In this document: one piece after another, positions 25,709 to 34,114 of the stretch | How the letters are laid out: the number at the start of each line of letters is the position of its first letter | Numbering within the stretch: position 1 is the first letter of the stretch | Position numbers and translations under genes: made by a program | From: Anaerolineae bacterium | GTDB lineage: Bacteria > Chloroflexota > Anaerolineae > Aggregatilineales > Phototrophicaceae | Direction of reading: 5' to 3' | Length of the DNA stretch: 64,000 bases | Assembly (NCBI GenBank): GCA_022841825.1 | Contig: JALHQT010000002.1 | Location: 519,276 to 583,275 of the forward strand | The notes under the pieces: model-generated | Seen by the model: only the letters and a program-made list of their open reading frames with translations | What the model was told of the DNA's origin: nothing | The model's database searches: none

Positions 25709-25728
25709 GGGCGACCCATGGGTCGCCC
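25709..25728. repeat. Perfect palindrome between convergent genes
   Basis: GGGCGACCCATGGGTCGCCC is a perfect 20-bp palindrome followed by CCTAC, resembling the GTAGGGGCG palindromes at 5207, 35260 and 42960. It lies between the TIR-FGE gene and the convergent PBP gene. Confidence 0.6.
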
Positions 25729-25787
25729 CTACGGACGCGGACATCATTGATATATTGCGACCCTGCTGCAAATCGTATAGGTCGTCC

Positions 25788-27539
25788 CTACCGCTGTATC
25801 CCATTCACGCTGCCGCCCTGCGACGCGAGCAGAAGACGGATGTCGTCGGTCGGGATTTCCATCAGGATCACCAGCCGCTCGACCAGGCGGCGGAAGACCG
25901 GCGCGGTCACCTGGCTCGCCCAGTAATCGCGCGGGCGGTCGAGCTTGATCAGGATGGCGACCTGCGGGTCGTCGGCGGGCAGGAAGCCGACAAAGGTCGT
26001 GATCGATGCGTTCGCCTCGTAGGTGCCGATGGCGGTCGGGATTTCCGCCGTCCCCGTCTTGCCCGCGATGGTGTAACCCGGCAGGCTCGCCGCGTTATCC
26101 AGCCCGCTGTTGACGACCGCGACCATCATCTGCGTCACGGCGTCCGCTGCTTCTGCCGAGATCGGGCGACCGAGTGCCGACGGCTGTGCGTTGATGACCT
26201 CATCGCCGTTGATGAACTGACGCACGACATGCGGCTGCATCATCAGCCCGTCATTGGCGATGGCGCTGACCGCCGTCAGCATTTGCAGGGGGGTTACGGC
26301 GATGCCTTGTCCGAACGAACTGGTGATGAAGTTCGCTTCGCTCCAGGTCGGGTCGCCCGGCACGGGCATCGCGCCGCTCGCCTCGCCCTCCAGGTCGATC
26401 CCCGTCGTGCGCCCGAAGCCGAAATCGTCGAATTCCTGGTAGAACGCCTCGCGCCCCATCTGCTGCGCAACCGACGCCGCGCCCACATTGAGCGAATCCA
26501 CCAGCATCCGCGTCACATCGACCACGCCTGCCGCCTGGCGATTCCAGTTGCGCACGGTGATGCCCGCGATGTTGAGCGCGCCCTGGTCGTTGTAGGTCCA
26601 ATCGGGCGTGATGGCATTGCGGTCGAGCGCGGCGGCGACCGTGATCACCTTCATGACCGACCCCGGTTCATACTGATCGGACACCGCCGGGTTGCGGAGG
26701 GCGTTCTCGTCGGTGATGTTGAAGTAGGCGTTCGGGTCGAAGGTTGGGTAATTCGCCATCGCCAGGATTTCGCCATCACGCGGGTTCATGATCAGGATCG
26801 TGCCCTGGGTGGCACCGCTCTCCTGGATGGCGCGCAGCAGTTCGCTTTCCGCCAGAAACTGGATGTCGCGGTCAATCGTCAGTACCACATCGCGCCCGTG
26901 CCCGATTTGGGTGATCTCCGGCAGGTCAAACGGGATGCGGCTGATCTCACGCTCGCGGATTTGCCCGGCAAGCTGATCCTGATAGTAGCCTTCGACGCCG
27001 TAATAACCGCGCAGGTCGCCGCCGACGAAGCCGATGATGTGTGCCGCCAGCGGACCTTGCGGATAGCTGCGACGCGGGATCGGCGTCATCGTCAGACCGA
27101 CGATGTCCATCTGGTTGAGCTGCTGGCGCACGCTGGCGGGGACGCGCGCCGCGAGCTGCACCCAGGGTTCATCCGACGTGATGCTCTCGAAGACTTCCAG
27201 CTCATTCAGCCCCAGCGCGGATGCCAACTGTTGGGCGGTGCGACGCGGCTCCGAGATCAGGTTGGGGCTGATGCCGACCATGTAATCGAGCGTGTTGACC
27301 GCCATCGGTTCCCCGTTGCGGTCATAGACCACGCCTCGGTCGGCGGCGAGTTCGAGCGTGCGGCGGTAGCCCGCGTCGCGCAGGCTTTCCAGGTAGCTTT
27401 GCACCTCCGGTGGCAGCGCCAGTTGGAAAGACGCCAGGCGCAGGATCATCACGCTGCTCACCACGACCAGAAAGGCGATGATGACGGGCAGACGCCGCCG
27501 GATCGTCTCCTGTTGATTGAGTGTCCCCGTTGCCTGCAT
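25788..27539 (-). CDS. ftsI: Penicillin-binding protein 2 / FtsI-type transpeptidase
   Basis: 583 residues from the ATG at 27539, which overlaps the ftsL-like stop by one base (TGATG); a longer frame to 27608 was rejected. One N-terminal membrane anchor (PVIIAFLVVVSSVMILRL), a dimerisation domain with RGVVYDRNGEPMAVN, then the transpeptidase with SxxK at S294-K297 (GSVMK), SLN at 349-351 and KTGT at 494. It cross-links septal or lateral-wall peptidoglycan. The gene order rsmH, ftsL-like, ftsI is the start of a dcw cluster; mraY, mur and ftsW genes do not follow. Confidence 0.92.
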   Translation of the reverse strand: MQATGTLNQQETIRRRLPVIIAFLVVVSSVMILRLASFQLALPPEVQSYLESLRDAGYRRTLELAADRGVVYDRNGEPMAVNTLDYMVGISPNLISEPRRTAQQLASALGLNELEVFESITSDEPWVQLAARVPASVRQQLNQMDIVGLTMTPIPRRSYPQGPLAAHIIGFVGGDLRGYYGVEGYYQDQLAGQIREREISRIPFDLPEITQIGHGRDVVLTIDRDIQFLAESELLRAIQESGATQGTILIMNPRDGEILAMANYPTFDPNAYFNITDENALRNPAVSDQYEPGSVMKVITVAAALDRNAITPDWTYNDQGALNIAGITVRNWNRQAAGVVDVTRMLVDSLNVGAASVAQQMGREAFYQEFDDFGFGRTTGIDLEGEASGAMPVPGDPTWSEANFITSSFGQGIAVTPLQMLTAVSAIANDGLMMQPHVVRQFINGDEVINAQPSALGRPISAEAADAVTQMMVAVVNSGLDNAASLPGYTIAGKTGTAEIPTAIGTYEANASITTFVGFLPADDPQVAILIKLDRPRDYWASQVTAPVFRRLVERLVILMEIPTDDIRLLLASQGGSVNGIQR

Positions 27540-28012
27540 CAGCCTGCCCCCTGATTGGTAAAGCTTTCCACCTGCTCCGTCAGCCAGTCCCATCCCTGCT
27601 GCACCCAACCGACGAACGATTCGTCGTAGTCGGGCAGCACATTCTCTACTGCCTGGAGTTCGACAACGGTCACTGCACGCCCCGGATTATAGCCATCGAC
27701 CACCAGATATTGAATCTGATTTGCCGCCGCCTGGACAAAACCGAGTTCCTGGGCACGGCGCAGCAGTCGCTCGACTGTACGATAACCCGCAATTTCGGCG
27801 CGCAGTGCCTCGTTTTCCTGCTGGATGCGGTCGCGTTCTTCGATCAGCTCGTTGAGCTGGCGACCGAGGGTCGAAGTGGACGACGCCTGCGAAAGATAGA
27901 GCGCGCCGACGAAGACTGCAACGATCATCCCCAGCACCGTCAGCGATGCCACCTGGCGCTGTGGACGCCAGCCCGTGCGCCGCAGGGCATGTTGTATCCA
28001 GCTTTCTGCCAT
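27539..28012 (-). CDS. ftsL: FtsL/DivIC-like cell-division protein
   Basis: 157 residues. It has a short basic N-terminus, one membrane helix (SLTVLGMIVAVFVGALYL, about 23-40), then a coiled coil (LGRQLNELIEERDRIQQENE, about 49-70) and an extracytoplasmic tail. There is little sequence signature, but the topology and position immediately before ftsI are those of FtsL, which bridges FtsB/FtsQ and the septal synthase. An unrelated Uma2 gene separates it from rsmH. Confidence 0.72.
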   Translation of the reverse strand: MAESWIQHALRRTGWRPQRQVASLTVLGMIVAVFVGALYLSQASSTSTLGRQLNELIEERDRIQQENEALRAEIAGYRTVERLLRRAQELGFVQAAANQIQYLVVDGYNPGRAVTVVELQAVENVLPDYDESFVGWVQQGWDWLTEQVESFTNQGAG

Positions 28013-28015
28013 CCG

Positions 28016-28579
28016 CTAAACCTCGAACACTTCACGCACGGGCATCACGAAGCCCGGCAGCACATCGGCACCATCCAGCCTATCGCTGTCGTTCAGGATG
28101 CGCAGGTCGCCGTCTGCCGTATACACCTCGACCACGCGCTTGAGCGGGAAAATCAACCATACAAGCCTGGAGCCATTTTCAACATAATATGCCGCCTTCT
28201 TGCGCATCAGCACGGCGCTGTCGTCGGGCGATTTGACTTCGACGGCGAGGTCGGGCATGAGCGGTACGACGCCCTTGCGCACGATCTCGTTCTTGCGTGC
28301 ATACGAAACATAGGAAATGTCCGGACGGAAGTCGTTGTGTTTGTCCTCGGTGACGCGATGCCGGGCATCGGTCGTGACGATGCCGAGCTTGTGCTGCTTC
28401 ATGAAAAGAACAAGCTGCGCAAGTAGATTGCCAATGATTGAGCCGTGTTCTTCGGTGGGCATCTTCTCGACCATCTCCCCGTCGATGAGTTCAAAGCTGC
28501 GGTCGGCATTCTCGGCAAGCGCGATCATGCGCTCGAACTCCTCGATGGTCATGCGTCGGGTTAAGGGTGGGGCGACCAT
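28016..28579 (-). CDS. Uma2-family (DUF820) restriction-endonuclease-like protein (1)
   Basis: 187 residues. RMTIEEFERMIALAE is the usual N-terminus; DFRPDISYVS and LAVEVKSPDDSA give the D...ExK catalytic pattern of the PD-(D/E)xK fold, and GSRLVWLIFPLKRVVEVY follows. Uma2 genes are multi-copy in filamentous bacteria such as cyanobacteria and Chloroflexota, and their role is not established. This copy lies inside the rsmH-ftsL-ftsI cluster, three bases before ftsL, so it has been inserted into an essential operon. A second copy is at 31068. Confidence 0.85.
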   Translation of the reverse strand: MVAPPLTRRMTIEEFERMIALAENADRSFELIDGEMVEKMPTEEHGSIIGNLLAQLVLFMKQHKLGIVTTDARHRVTEDKHNDFRPDISYVSYARKNEIVRKGVVPLMPDLAVEVKSPDDSAVLMRKKAAYYVENGSRLVWLIFPLKRVVEVYTADGDLRILNDSDRLDGADVLPGFVMPVREVFEV

Positions 28580-28624
28580 AATACACGCCTCGCTGGTCTG
28601 ATTCTCGTTATCATTCTACCCGAT

Positions 28625-29545
28625 TTATGACGAAAGCTTCTCCACGATCCGCAGCTTGGCGCTGCGACTGCGCGGGTTGGCGGCGGTCTCGCTCTCGTCG
28701 GCAATCAGCGGCTTCTTCGTCAGGATGCGCGTCGTCGCCACATGCCCGCAGATGCAGATGGGCGCTCTGGGCGGGCAGATGCAGTCGGTGCTGGCGAGCC
28801 GGAAGGCATCTTTGACGATGCGGTCTTCCAGCGAATGAAAGCTGATGACGGCAAATCGCCCACCCGGCGCGAGCAGTTCAATCGCCTCCGGCAAAACGCG
28901 CTCAATCACGCCCAACTCGTCGTTGACGGCGATGCGCAGCGCCTGGAAGACGCGCGTCGCCGGATGGATCTTGTCGCCAGGGCGGCGCGGTGCGGCATGT
29001 TCGATGGCGGCTGCCAGTGCGCCGGTCGTCATGAGCGGGCGGGCGCGCACGACTGCCCGCGCCAGCCTGCGCCCGTGCGGCTCTTCACCGTAGCGATAAA
29101 AGATGTTCGCCAGGTCGTCCTCGTCCCAGGTGTTGACGATGTCCGCCGCCGTCGCGTCCTCGCTCGTCGGGTCAAAGCGCATGTCGAGCGGCGCGTCCAC
29201 GCGGAACGAGAAGCCGCGCTCTGCCGTATCGAACTGCATCGAGGACGCACCCAGGTCGAGCAGCATGGCATCCACCGCGTCCCAGCCCTGTGCCCGCACG
29301 ACCTGCCGCATGTCGGCATAGCTGCTGTGGATGATTTGCGCGCGCGCGCCGAACGGGGCGAGCCGTTCGCGCGCCAGCGCCAGCGCCTGCGGATCGCGAT
29401 CCAGCCCGATGAGCGCGCCGCCGCCCGCTTCCAGCAGCGCGGCGCTGTGACCGCCTGCGCCAACCGTGCCGTCGAGGATGCGCTCGGCGGGCAGCAGGGA
29501 ATCGAGAATGGGCTGGACGAGGATGGGGATGTGATGCGGTGTCAT
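28625..29545 (-). CDS. rsmH: 16S rRNA (cytosine-1402 N4)-methyltransferase RsmH
   Basis: 306 residues from the ATG at 29545 (MTPHHIPILVQPIL); an in-frame GTG 30 bases upstream is less typical. SAM-binding DGTVGAGGHSAALLEAGG, then LLDLGASSMQFD, ERGFSFRVDAPLDMR and FISFHSLEDRIVK-like AVISFHSLEDRIVKD. It methylates C1402 of 16S rRNA in the decoding centre. It heads the dcw-type cluster; mraZ is not present upstream, where a divergent CPBP protease gene begins. Confidence 0.93.
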   Translation of the reverse strand: MTPHHIPILVQPILDSLLPAERILDGTVGAGGHSAALLEAGGGALIGLDRDPQALALARERLAPFGARAQIIHSSYADMRQVVRAQGWDAVDAMLLDLGASSMQFDTAERGFSFRVDAPLDMRFDPTSEDATAADIVNTWDEDDLANIFYRYGEEPHGRRLARAVVRARPLMTTGALAAAIEHAAPRRPGDKIHPATRVFQALRIAVNDELGVIERVLPEAIELLAPGGRFAVISFHSLEDRIVKDAFRLASTDCICPPRAPICICGHVATTRILTKKPLIADESETAANPRSRSAKLRIVEKLSS

Positions 29546-29605
29546 GCGGGTCACTTTCTTGGAGTATGCAGCCACAATCCTATCATCGTCCGCCCGCGCG
29601 TGCGC

Positions 29606-29611
29606 TATACT
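29606..29611 (+). promoter_or_regulatory. Possible -10 box for the CPBP protease gene
   Basis: TATACT preceded by GC, 47 bases before the start at 29659, the same GCTATACT string as upstream of dnaN and two minus-strand genes. No convincing -35. Confidence 0.35.
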
Positions 29612-29658
29612 GTCATACAGATGTCAGTACATGCCCTGCGCATCGCGCAGATGGACTC

Positions 29659-30519
29659 ATGCCTTCACCCATACGCCGCGCGCGCCGCGCCACGCTGCTG
29701 CTTTTCGTCTTCTTCCACGCGGTCCTCATCACCGCCGTGAATTTGCTGCTGTTTGCCCAGGGCGCGTTTCGCCCGCTTGCCGAATGGACGGGCGGCTTGC
29801 TCACCGGGACGCTCGTCGTCAATCTGCTCCTGCTGGCGCTGCTCGTCGGCGGCATCTGCCTGCGCTTCGGGCGGCTGCGCCCCTACGACATCGGCTGGAC
29901 GCGCGCCCATGTCCCGTCGGCGTTCCTCTTCACGCTCACGCTGTGGGGCGCGGCGCAGGTCGTCCACCTCGTCGCTGGTTGGGCGATGAATGGCAGAGTC
30001 GCGCTCGATCCGGCATGGACAGGCGGCGCGGGCATCGTCCTCGGCGTCCTGATCGGGCAAATTTTCGGCAATGCGCTGTTTGAGGAGCTGGCGTATCGCG
30101 GCTTCGTCTTTCCGCAGCTCTACCTGCGCCTGCATGGCGACGGCGAGCGCCCCTGGCATGGCTTCGTGCTCACGCTGATGATTTCGCAGGCGCTGTTCGC
30201 GCTCGCCCACATCCCCAACCGGCTCTACCTGGGCATGAGCGCGGGCGAAATCGCCGCCGACCTCGCCATGCTGGTCGGGTGGGGGGTGCTGTTCACGTTC
30301 ATCTATATGCGTACCGACAACATCTTTCTCGTCACGGGGATACACGCGCTGGGCAACGCGCCGACCACGCTCTTTGCCAGCATGCCCGCGCTGCAAGGTG
30401 GCGGCGCATCGCTGCTGATTTACGCGCTGGCGGTGCTGGCGATCTTCGTGCTGCCCTGGGCGTTGAAGCTGCTGGAACGCGGCACACGGACGCTCGTGCT
30501 GGAGGGGGCGGGGGATTAA
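29659..30519 (+). CDS. CPBP-family intramembrane metalloprotease
   Basis: 286 residues with about eight membrane helices. ATG at 29659 chosen because the upstream frame overlaps the rsmH promoter region. Conserved CPBP (Abi) motifs: NALFEELAYRGFVFPQLYLR, ALFALAHIPNRLYLG and TGIHALGNAPTTLF, giving the two Glu and two His of the glutamic/metal protease site. These enzymes process prenylated or membrane-bound peptides; in some bacteria they give self-immunity to bacteriocins. No specific partner is evident here. Confidence 0.87.
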   Translation: MPSPIRRARRATLLLFVFFHAVLITAVNLLLFAQGAFRPLAEWTGGLLTGTLVVNLLLLALLVGGICLRFGRLRPYDIGWTRAHVPSAFLFTLTLWGAAQVVHLVAGWAMNGRVALDPAWTGGAGIVLGVLIGQIFGNALFEELAYRGFVFPQLYLRLHGDGERPWHGFVLTLMISQALFALAHIPNRLYLGMSAGEIAADLAMLVGWGVLFTFIYMRTDNIFLVTGIHALGNAPTTLFASMPALQGGGASLLIYALAVLAIFVLPWALKLLERGTRTLVLEGAGD

Positions 30520-30531
30520 TGACTTGCCATC

Positions 30532-31062
30532 ATGACTATCAAACAAAAGACTTCATCTGATTCAAGTCCGTGCTTCTTTCGCCCGCGCAATGCCGATTAC
30601 TTTCGCGGCACACGCGAACGTCTAAATGTGGGACAAAACGCAAGCTACTTCTGGGCAATTGTGATGGTACCAGTCGCGCTTCTGATTGGTTGTGCGATTT
30701 GGCTGGGGACTATAGAGGCGACTGATAACAGCGTCTGCGGGGCATTCGCGGCGATTTTCGGGTTTATGCTGGCGATGGCACTCATTGGGGGCACAGATCA
30801 GGATGCGAAAAAGATGGAAGCGCTGACCAGCGGCAAGGCAAAAACCATCGATGCAACTTACACATACAATGCGGTGTTCAAGGGTGGGCGCAATGGTCCC
30901 ACCTTTTATGTCGAGTACGAATTCACTTCTCCAATGACAGGCAGGCTAATCAAGGATACTGAGGAGCGATCACTTGGAATGTTTGAGGCAGATCCTGCCT
31001 GGATTGTGCCGTGCCCCGGTCGAGTCCTGTATATTTCAGATACGAACTATCGGATTCTATAG
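30532..31062 (+). CDS. Small membrane protein of unknown function
   Basis: 176 residues. Two adjacent hydrophobic segments (AIVMVPVALLIGCAIWLG and CGAFAAIFGFMLAMALIG) follow a charged N-terminus. The soluble C-half contains GPTFYVEYEFTSPMTG and FEADPAWIVPCPGRVLYIS and may form a beta-domain like DUF3592 proteins, but I do not recognise it firmly. It starts 13 bases after the CPBP gene and is probably co-transcribed. Its base composition is less GC-rich than the neighbours. Confidence 0.6.
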   Translation: MTIKQKTSSDSSPCFFRPRNADYFRGTRERLNVGQNASYFWAIVMVPVALLIGCAIWLGTIEATDNSVCGAFAAIFGFMLAMALIGGTDQDAKKMEALTSGKAKTIDATYTYNAVFKGGRNGPTFYVEYEFTSPMTGRLIKDTEERSLGMFEADPAWIVPCPGRVLYISDTNYRIL

Positions 31063-31067
31063 AGTTA

Positions 31068-31667
31068 TTACTTTGCAAACCTCGGCACGACGAAGATGTC
31101 CTTCACGATCAGCGTGAAATCTGGCAGCAGCCCCCCGCCGTCAAGCGTGTCACCTTCACGATAAATGCGCACCGTACTGGGTGTCTCGCGCGGATACTGG
31201 TGGAGTTCTTTGTCGTAGGGAAATACGACCCACACCTGCTCTGTGCCTGCCTGGAGATAACGCCGTACTCTGCGCAGCACTTCCTCGATCTTGTCGTCAG
31301 GCGACATGACTTCGACCGCCATCGTCGGCGCGCCGGGGTACGGCTGCTCGATCTTCCAATCGGTGATCATGTCTGCCGCACGAATGAACGAGACATCCGG
31401 CACCTGCGCGCCACGAATGCCGGGACCCTCTTTATGCAGCAGGTAAAGCAAGCCATCCATGAAGGCATAGCCGTAGTTCGTCTCCTGCGCATAGCGATCT
31501 AACGCGCGGTAGATATTGCCGCCGATGAAGTGATGCAAGCCGCCAACCGGACTCATCTCGACGATTTCCCCTTCGATGACTTCGATACGAGCGTCCGATC
31601 CCAGTGCCATCAGCGCTTCGACGGTATACAGTTTTTCGGCGACCAGCATATCGCTCATGATGATCAT
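31068..31667 (-). CDS. Uma2-family (DUF820) restriction-endonuclease-like protein (2)
   Basis: 199 residues: KLYTVEALMALGSDARIEVI, EGEIVEMSPVGGLHHFIGG, AQVPDVSFIRAAD and TMAVEVMSPDDKIEEVLRRV, QVWVVFPYDKELHQY. It has the full family layout with the D...E pattern, although Met follows the ExK position as in many Uma2 proteins. It is not closely similar to the copy at 28016, so they are not recent duplicates. Function unknown. A TATACT box lies just upstream. Confidence 0.85.
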   Translation of the reverse strand: MIIMSDMLVAEKLYTVEALMALGSDARIEVIEGEIVEMSPVGGLHHFIGGNIYRALDRYAQETNYGYAFMDGLLYLLHKEGPGIRGAQVPDVSFIRAADMITDWKIEQPYPGAPTMAVEVMSPDDKIEEVLRRVRRYLQAGTEQVWVVFPYDKELHQYPRETPSTVRIYREGDTLDGGGLLPDFTLIVKDIFVVPRFAK

Positions 31668-31683
31668 CCCTCTACCTGTTCTC

Positions 31684-31689
31684 AGTATA
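31684..31689 (-). promoter_or_regulatory. Possible -10 box for the second Uma2 gene
   Basis: Minus-strand TATACT preceded by GC, only 17 bases before the start codon, so the transcript would have a leader of about 10 bases. No clear -35. Confidence 0.3.
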
Positions 31690-31788
31690 GCGCTAAAAGC
31701 ACCTCCCCCTGTGCCAGAATCAAAACGCGGGATGCATCAGTGCATCCCGCGTCACTCATCTACGGCAAACAATACTCTGGGGTTGAAA

Positions 31789-32739
31789 TCACGCCTGCGC
31801 GGGTGTGAAGCGGAAGCCTTCACCCATACGCTCGATGTAGCCGATTCCGGGGAACGGGAAGTGATAGCCGAACGTCAGCAGGTCTTCGTCTGCCGCGCGC
31901 CCAAAGAGCGCCGTCCGTGTTTCGACCGCCTGCACCGGATCGGAGTCGAAGCCGAAGTACCAGTCGGGGTTTTGCAGTGACGTGACTGAAGCGATGGCGG
32001 CATCCACCGTCAGCAGCAGGTTCTGCCCGCCAGAATTCAGTTGGAACGCCATATGACCGGGCGTGTGACCAGGGGTCGCCAGCGCCTGAATGCCAGGCAG
32101 CAGTTCCTGCTCGTCCGTGTACAGCGCCATCTGTTCCGCAGCCGATGCCGGAGCCAGAATGCCGTTTGCCAGCCCAACGATTTGCTCGAACGGCGAGCCG
32201 GTGGCATCCTGCTGCAAGTAGTCCCACTCCGCCTCGCTGATGTGATACATCGCGTTCGGGAACGCCATGCTGCTCATATCGCCCGCGCCCAGAATATGAT
32301 CGGGGTGATAATGCGAGATGATGACCTGCGTCACGTCCGCCGCGCTCAGACCGAGCAGCTCCAGCGTCGGCACGAGGCTGCCGCTGGTTTCGCCAGTGCC
32401 GTTGCCCGTGTCCATCAGGATCACGTCGCTGCCGGTTTCGATGAGCATCACGGTTACGGTCGCACGCATCACGTCGGTCGGCAGGTTGTTTTCCGTCAGA
32501 AATTCGGTAAGCGTCGCCTCATCGACATTGGCACCGAGCACGCTCGCGGGCAGTTCGGCAACTGCATCCTGTATCGCCGTCAATGTCCAATCGCCCAACT
32601 GAAAGCGATTGAGGGCGCGCACGGGCGCGACGGCGGTTTGGGCAAAGCTGCGCTTGGGCAGCACGCTGAAATACGCACCGAGACCCAAAGCGGCTCCAGC
32701 ACCCAATCCCTTGAGCAAGTTACGTCGAGTGAGCAGCAT
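31789..32739 (-). CDS. Tat-exported metallo-beta-lactamase-fold hydrolase
   Basis: 316 residues. The N-terminus MLLTRRNLLKGLGAGAALGL is a twin-arginine signal (TRRNLLK) with a cleavage-like site after KRSFAQ. The mature enzyme has the metal motif SHYHPDH, then ATPGHTPGHMAF and LLLTVDAAIA, which provide the two-zinc centre of the MBL fold. Similar proteins act as lactonases, methyl parathion hydrolases or arylsulfatases. The Tat signal suggests folding with metal in the cytoplasm before export. Substrate not predictable. Confidence 0.9.
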   Translation of the reverse strand: MLLTRRNLLKGLGAGAALGLGAYFSVLPKRSFAQTAVAPVRALNRFQLGDWTLTAIQDAVAELPASVLGANVDEATLTEFLTENNLPTDVMRATVTVMLIETGSDVILMDTGNGTGETSGSLVPTLELLGLSAADVTQVIISHYHPDHILGAGDMSSMAFPNAMYHISEAEWDYLQQDATGSPFEQIVGLANGILAPASAAEQMALYTDEQELLPGIQALATPGHTPGHMAFQLNSGGQNLLLTVDAAIASVTSLQNPDWYFGFDSDPVQAVETRTALFGRAADEDLLTFGYHFPFPGIGYIERMGEGFRFTPAQA

Positions 32740-32819
32740 ATGCCGTTCTCCTGTATAGCGAGAGGGTCAAAACGAACGACAATGCAGATGTGTTGGCACA
32801 GCCATAGCTTACGTGCTTC

Positions 32820-34040
32820 CTACACCGCCTCCGCCACCCGCGCTTGCCCCGACCGCCGCAGGAGCAGCGCGGGTGCGAGCGCAATGACCAGAAGCACGAC
32901 ACCCGTCACGTAGGGCAGAAACGGCGACTGCACGAACAGGAAACCGCTCGTCGCCGCCCCGCTGATGATCCCAAGTGTGACAGTAGACTGATACACTCCC
33001 AGCACCGCCCCGCTCACCTCCGGGCGCGTCGAAGTCGTCGCCAGCGATTGCAGCGACGGCATCATGATCCCGCTGCCAATCGCGAAGCCGACCATGCCGA
33101 ATGCTGCGACCGTCAGCGGGAACGGCAGCACGATGAAACTCATGAGCGCCAGCGCCCGCAGGATCACCCCCAGGATGACCAACCCACGCTCGCCAAAGCG
33201 CGCCAACAGCGGCTTGATCAGGGCGAGCTGGGTGATGAACTGCCAGATGCCCAGGATCGCCAGCAGGACACCCACGCCCAGACTGGCGCTCTCCGCGTCG
33301 AACAGGACCGCCTCGCCATAGAGCGCCCAACTGCTCTGGAAGAGCATCATCGCCCATTGACCCAGAAAACCAATGCTCATGATCAGCATCAGTGGACGGT
33401 TGCGCAGAATTTCGCCCCATGCCAGCGGGCGCCTGCCCTGGGCGACACGCTGCGCCCGCATCTCCGGCGTCAGCGTCTCTGGCAGGAAGAACCACGTCAG
33501 CGCCGTCGTTGTCAAAGCCATCGCCATGCCCGCGATAAACGGCGCTGTCTCGCCGAAGAAGTGCGTGACGATTCCGCCGATCATGCCGCCAAACGCCAAG
33601 CCGATGCCAAACGCCGCCCAGGTCGAACCGAGCGCGCGCGTCCGCTGCTCCTTGGTCGTGATGTCCGTCAGATACGCCTGGGCGACGATCACGTTGCCAC
33701 CTGTCACGCCGTCGAGGATGCGCGCGGCGAACAGCAGCGGGAATATGCCCGCGACCGCCATCAGCAGGAAGCTCGCTGCCGTTCCCAACTGGCTAATGAT
33801 CAGCACGGGACGCCGCCCATACCGATCCGACAGCCGCCCCAATATCGGGCTGGCGAGGAACTGGGCGATGAAGAACGAGGCGTAGAGAAGCGAGATCGCT
33901 TCCGGCGACGCCTGAAAGCGCCCCTGCGCATACAGCGGCAGCACAGGGATGACAATGGTCGAACCAATGAAGTTGACCAGCACGATCAGAAACAGGATGA
34001 CACGGCGACGATCCACGAGGGGCAGACTTTCGGTACACAA
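32820..34040 (-). CDS. MFS multidrug-type exporter
   Basis: 406 residues, 12 helices. Motif A GRLSDRYGRRPVLI is intact, and DGVTGGNVIVAQAYLTDITT resembles the TetA/DHA1 group. The first start available is a TTG at 34040; a GTG at 34016 (VDRRRVILF) is also plausible. The 3' end lies 80 bases beyond the hydrolase gene start. It diverges from dnaN, with 74 bases between the starts. Likely proton-driven drug efflux, exact substrates unknown. Confidence 0.85.
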   Translation of the reverse strand: MCTESLPLVDRRRVILFLIVLVNFIGSTIVIPVLPLYAQGRFQASPEAISLLYASFFIAQFLASPILGRLSDRYGRRPVLIISQLGTAASFLLMAVAGIFPLLFAARILDGVTGGNVIVAQAYLTDITTKEQRTRALGSTWAAFGIGLAFGGMIGGIVTHFFGETAPFIAGMAMALTTTALTWFFLPETLTPEMRAQRVAQGRRPLAWGEILRNRPLMLIMSIGFLGQWAMMLFQSSWALYGEAVLFDAESASLGVGVLLAILGIWQFITQLALIKPLLARFGERGLVILGVILRALALMSFIVLPFPLTVAAFGMVGFAIGSGIMMPSLQSLATTSTRPEVSGAVLGVYQSTVTLGIISGAATSGFLFVQSPFLPYVTGVVLLVIALAPALLLRRSGQARVAEAV

Positions 34041-34056
34041 TTTAAGAGGACTACGC

Positions 34057-34062
34057 TATACT
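34057..34062 (+). promoter_or_regulatory. Possible -10 box of dnaN
   Basis: TATACT preceded by GC; TACACA 17 bases upstream is a weak -35. Leader of about 45 bases before the ATG at 34115. Confidence 0.42.
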
Positions 34063-34114
34063 ATTTTGCACAGATATTCGAGAAAACGCACGTTCACGCG
34101 GGAGTAATGGACTT

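Noticed and set aside
25682-25787. Retroelement template repeat downstream of the TIR-FGE gene
   Set aside because: The 106-base gap does not repeat the gene's 3' end and contains only palindromic repeat sequence; no reverse transcriptase follows.
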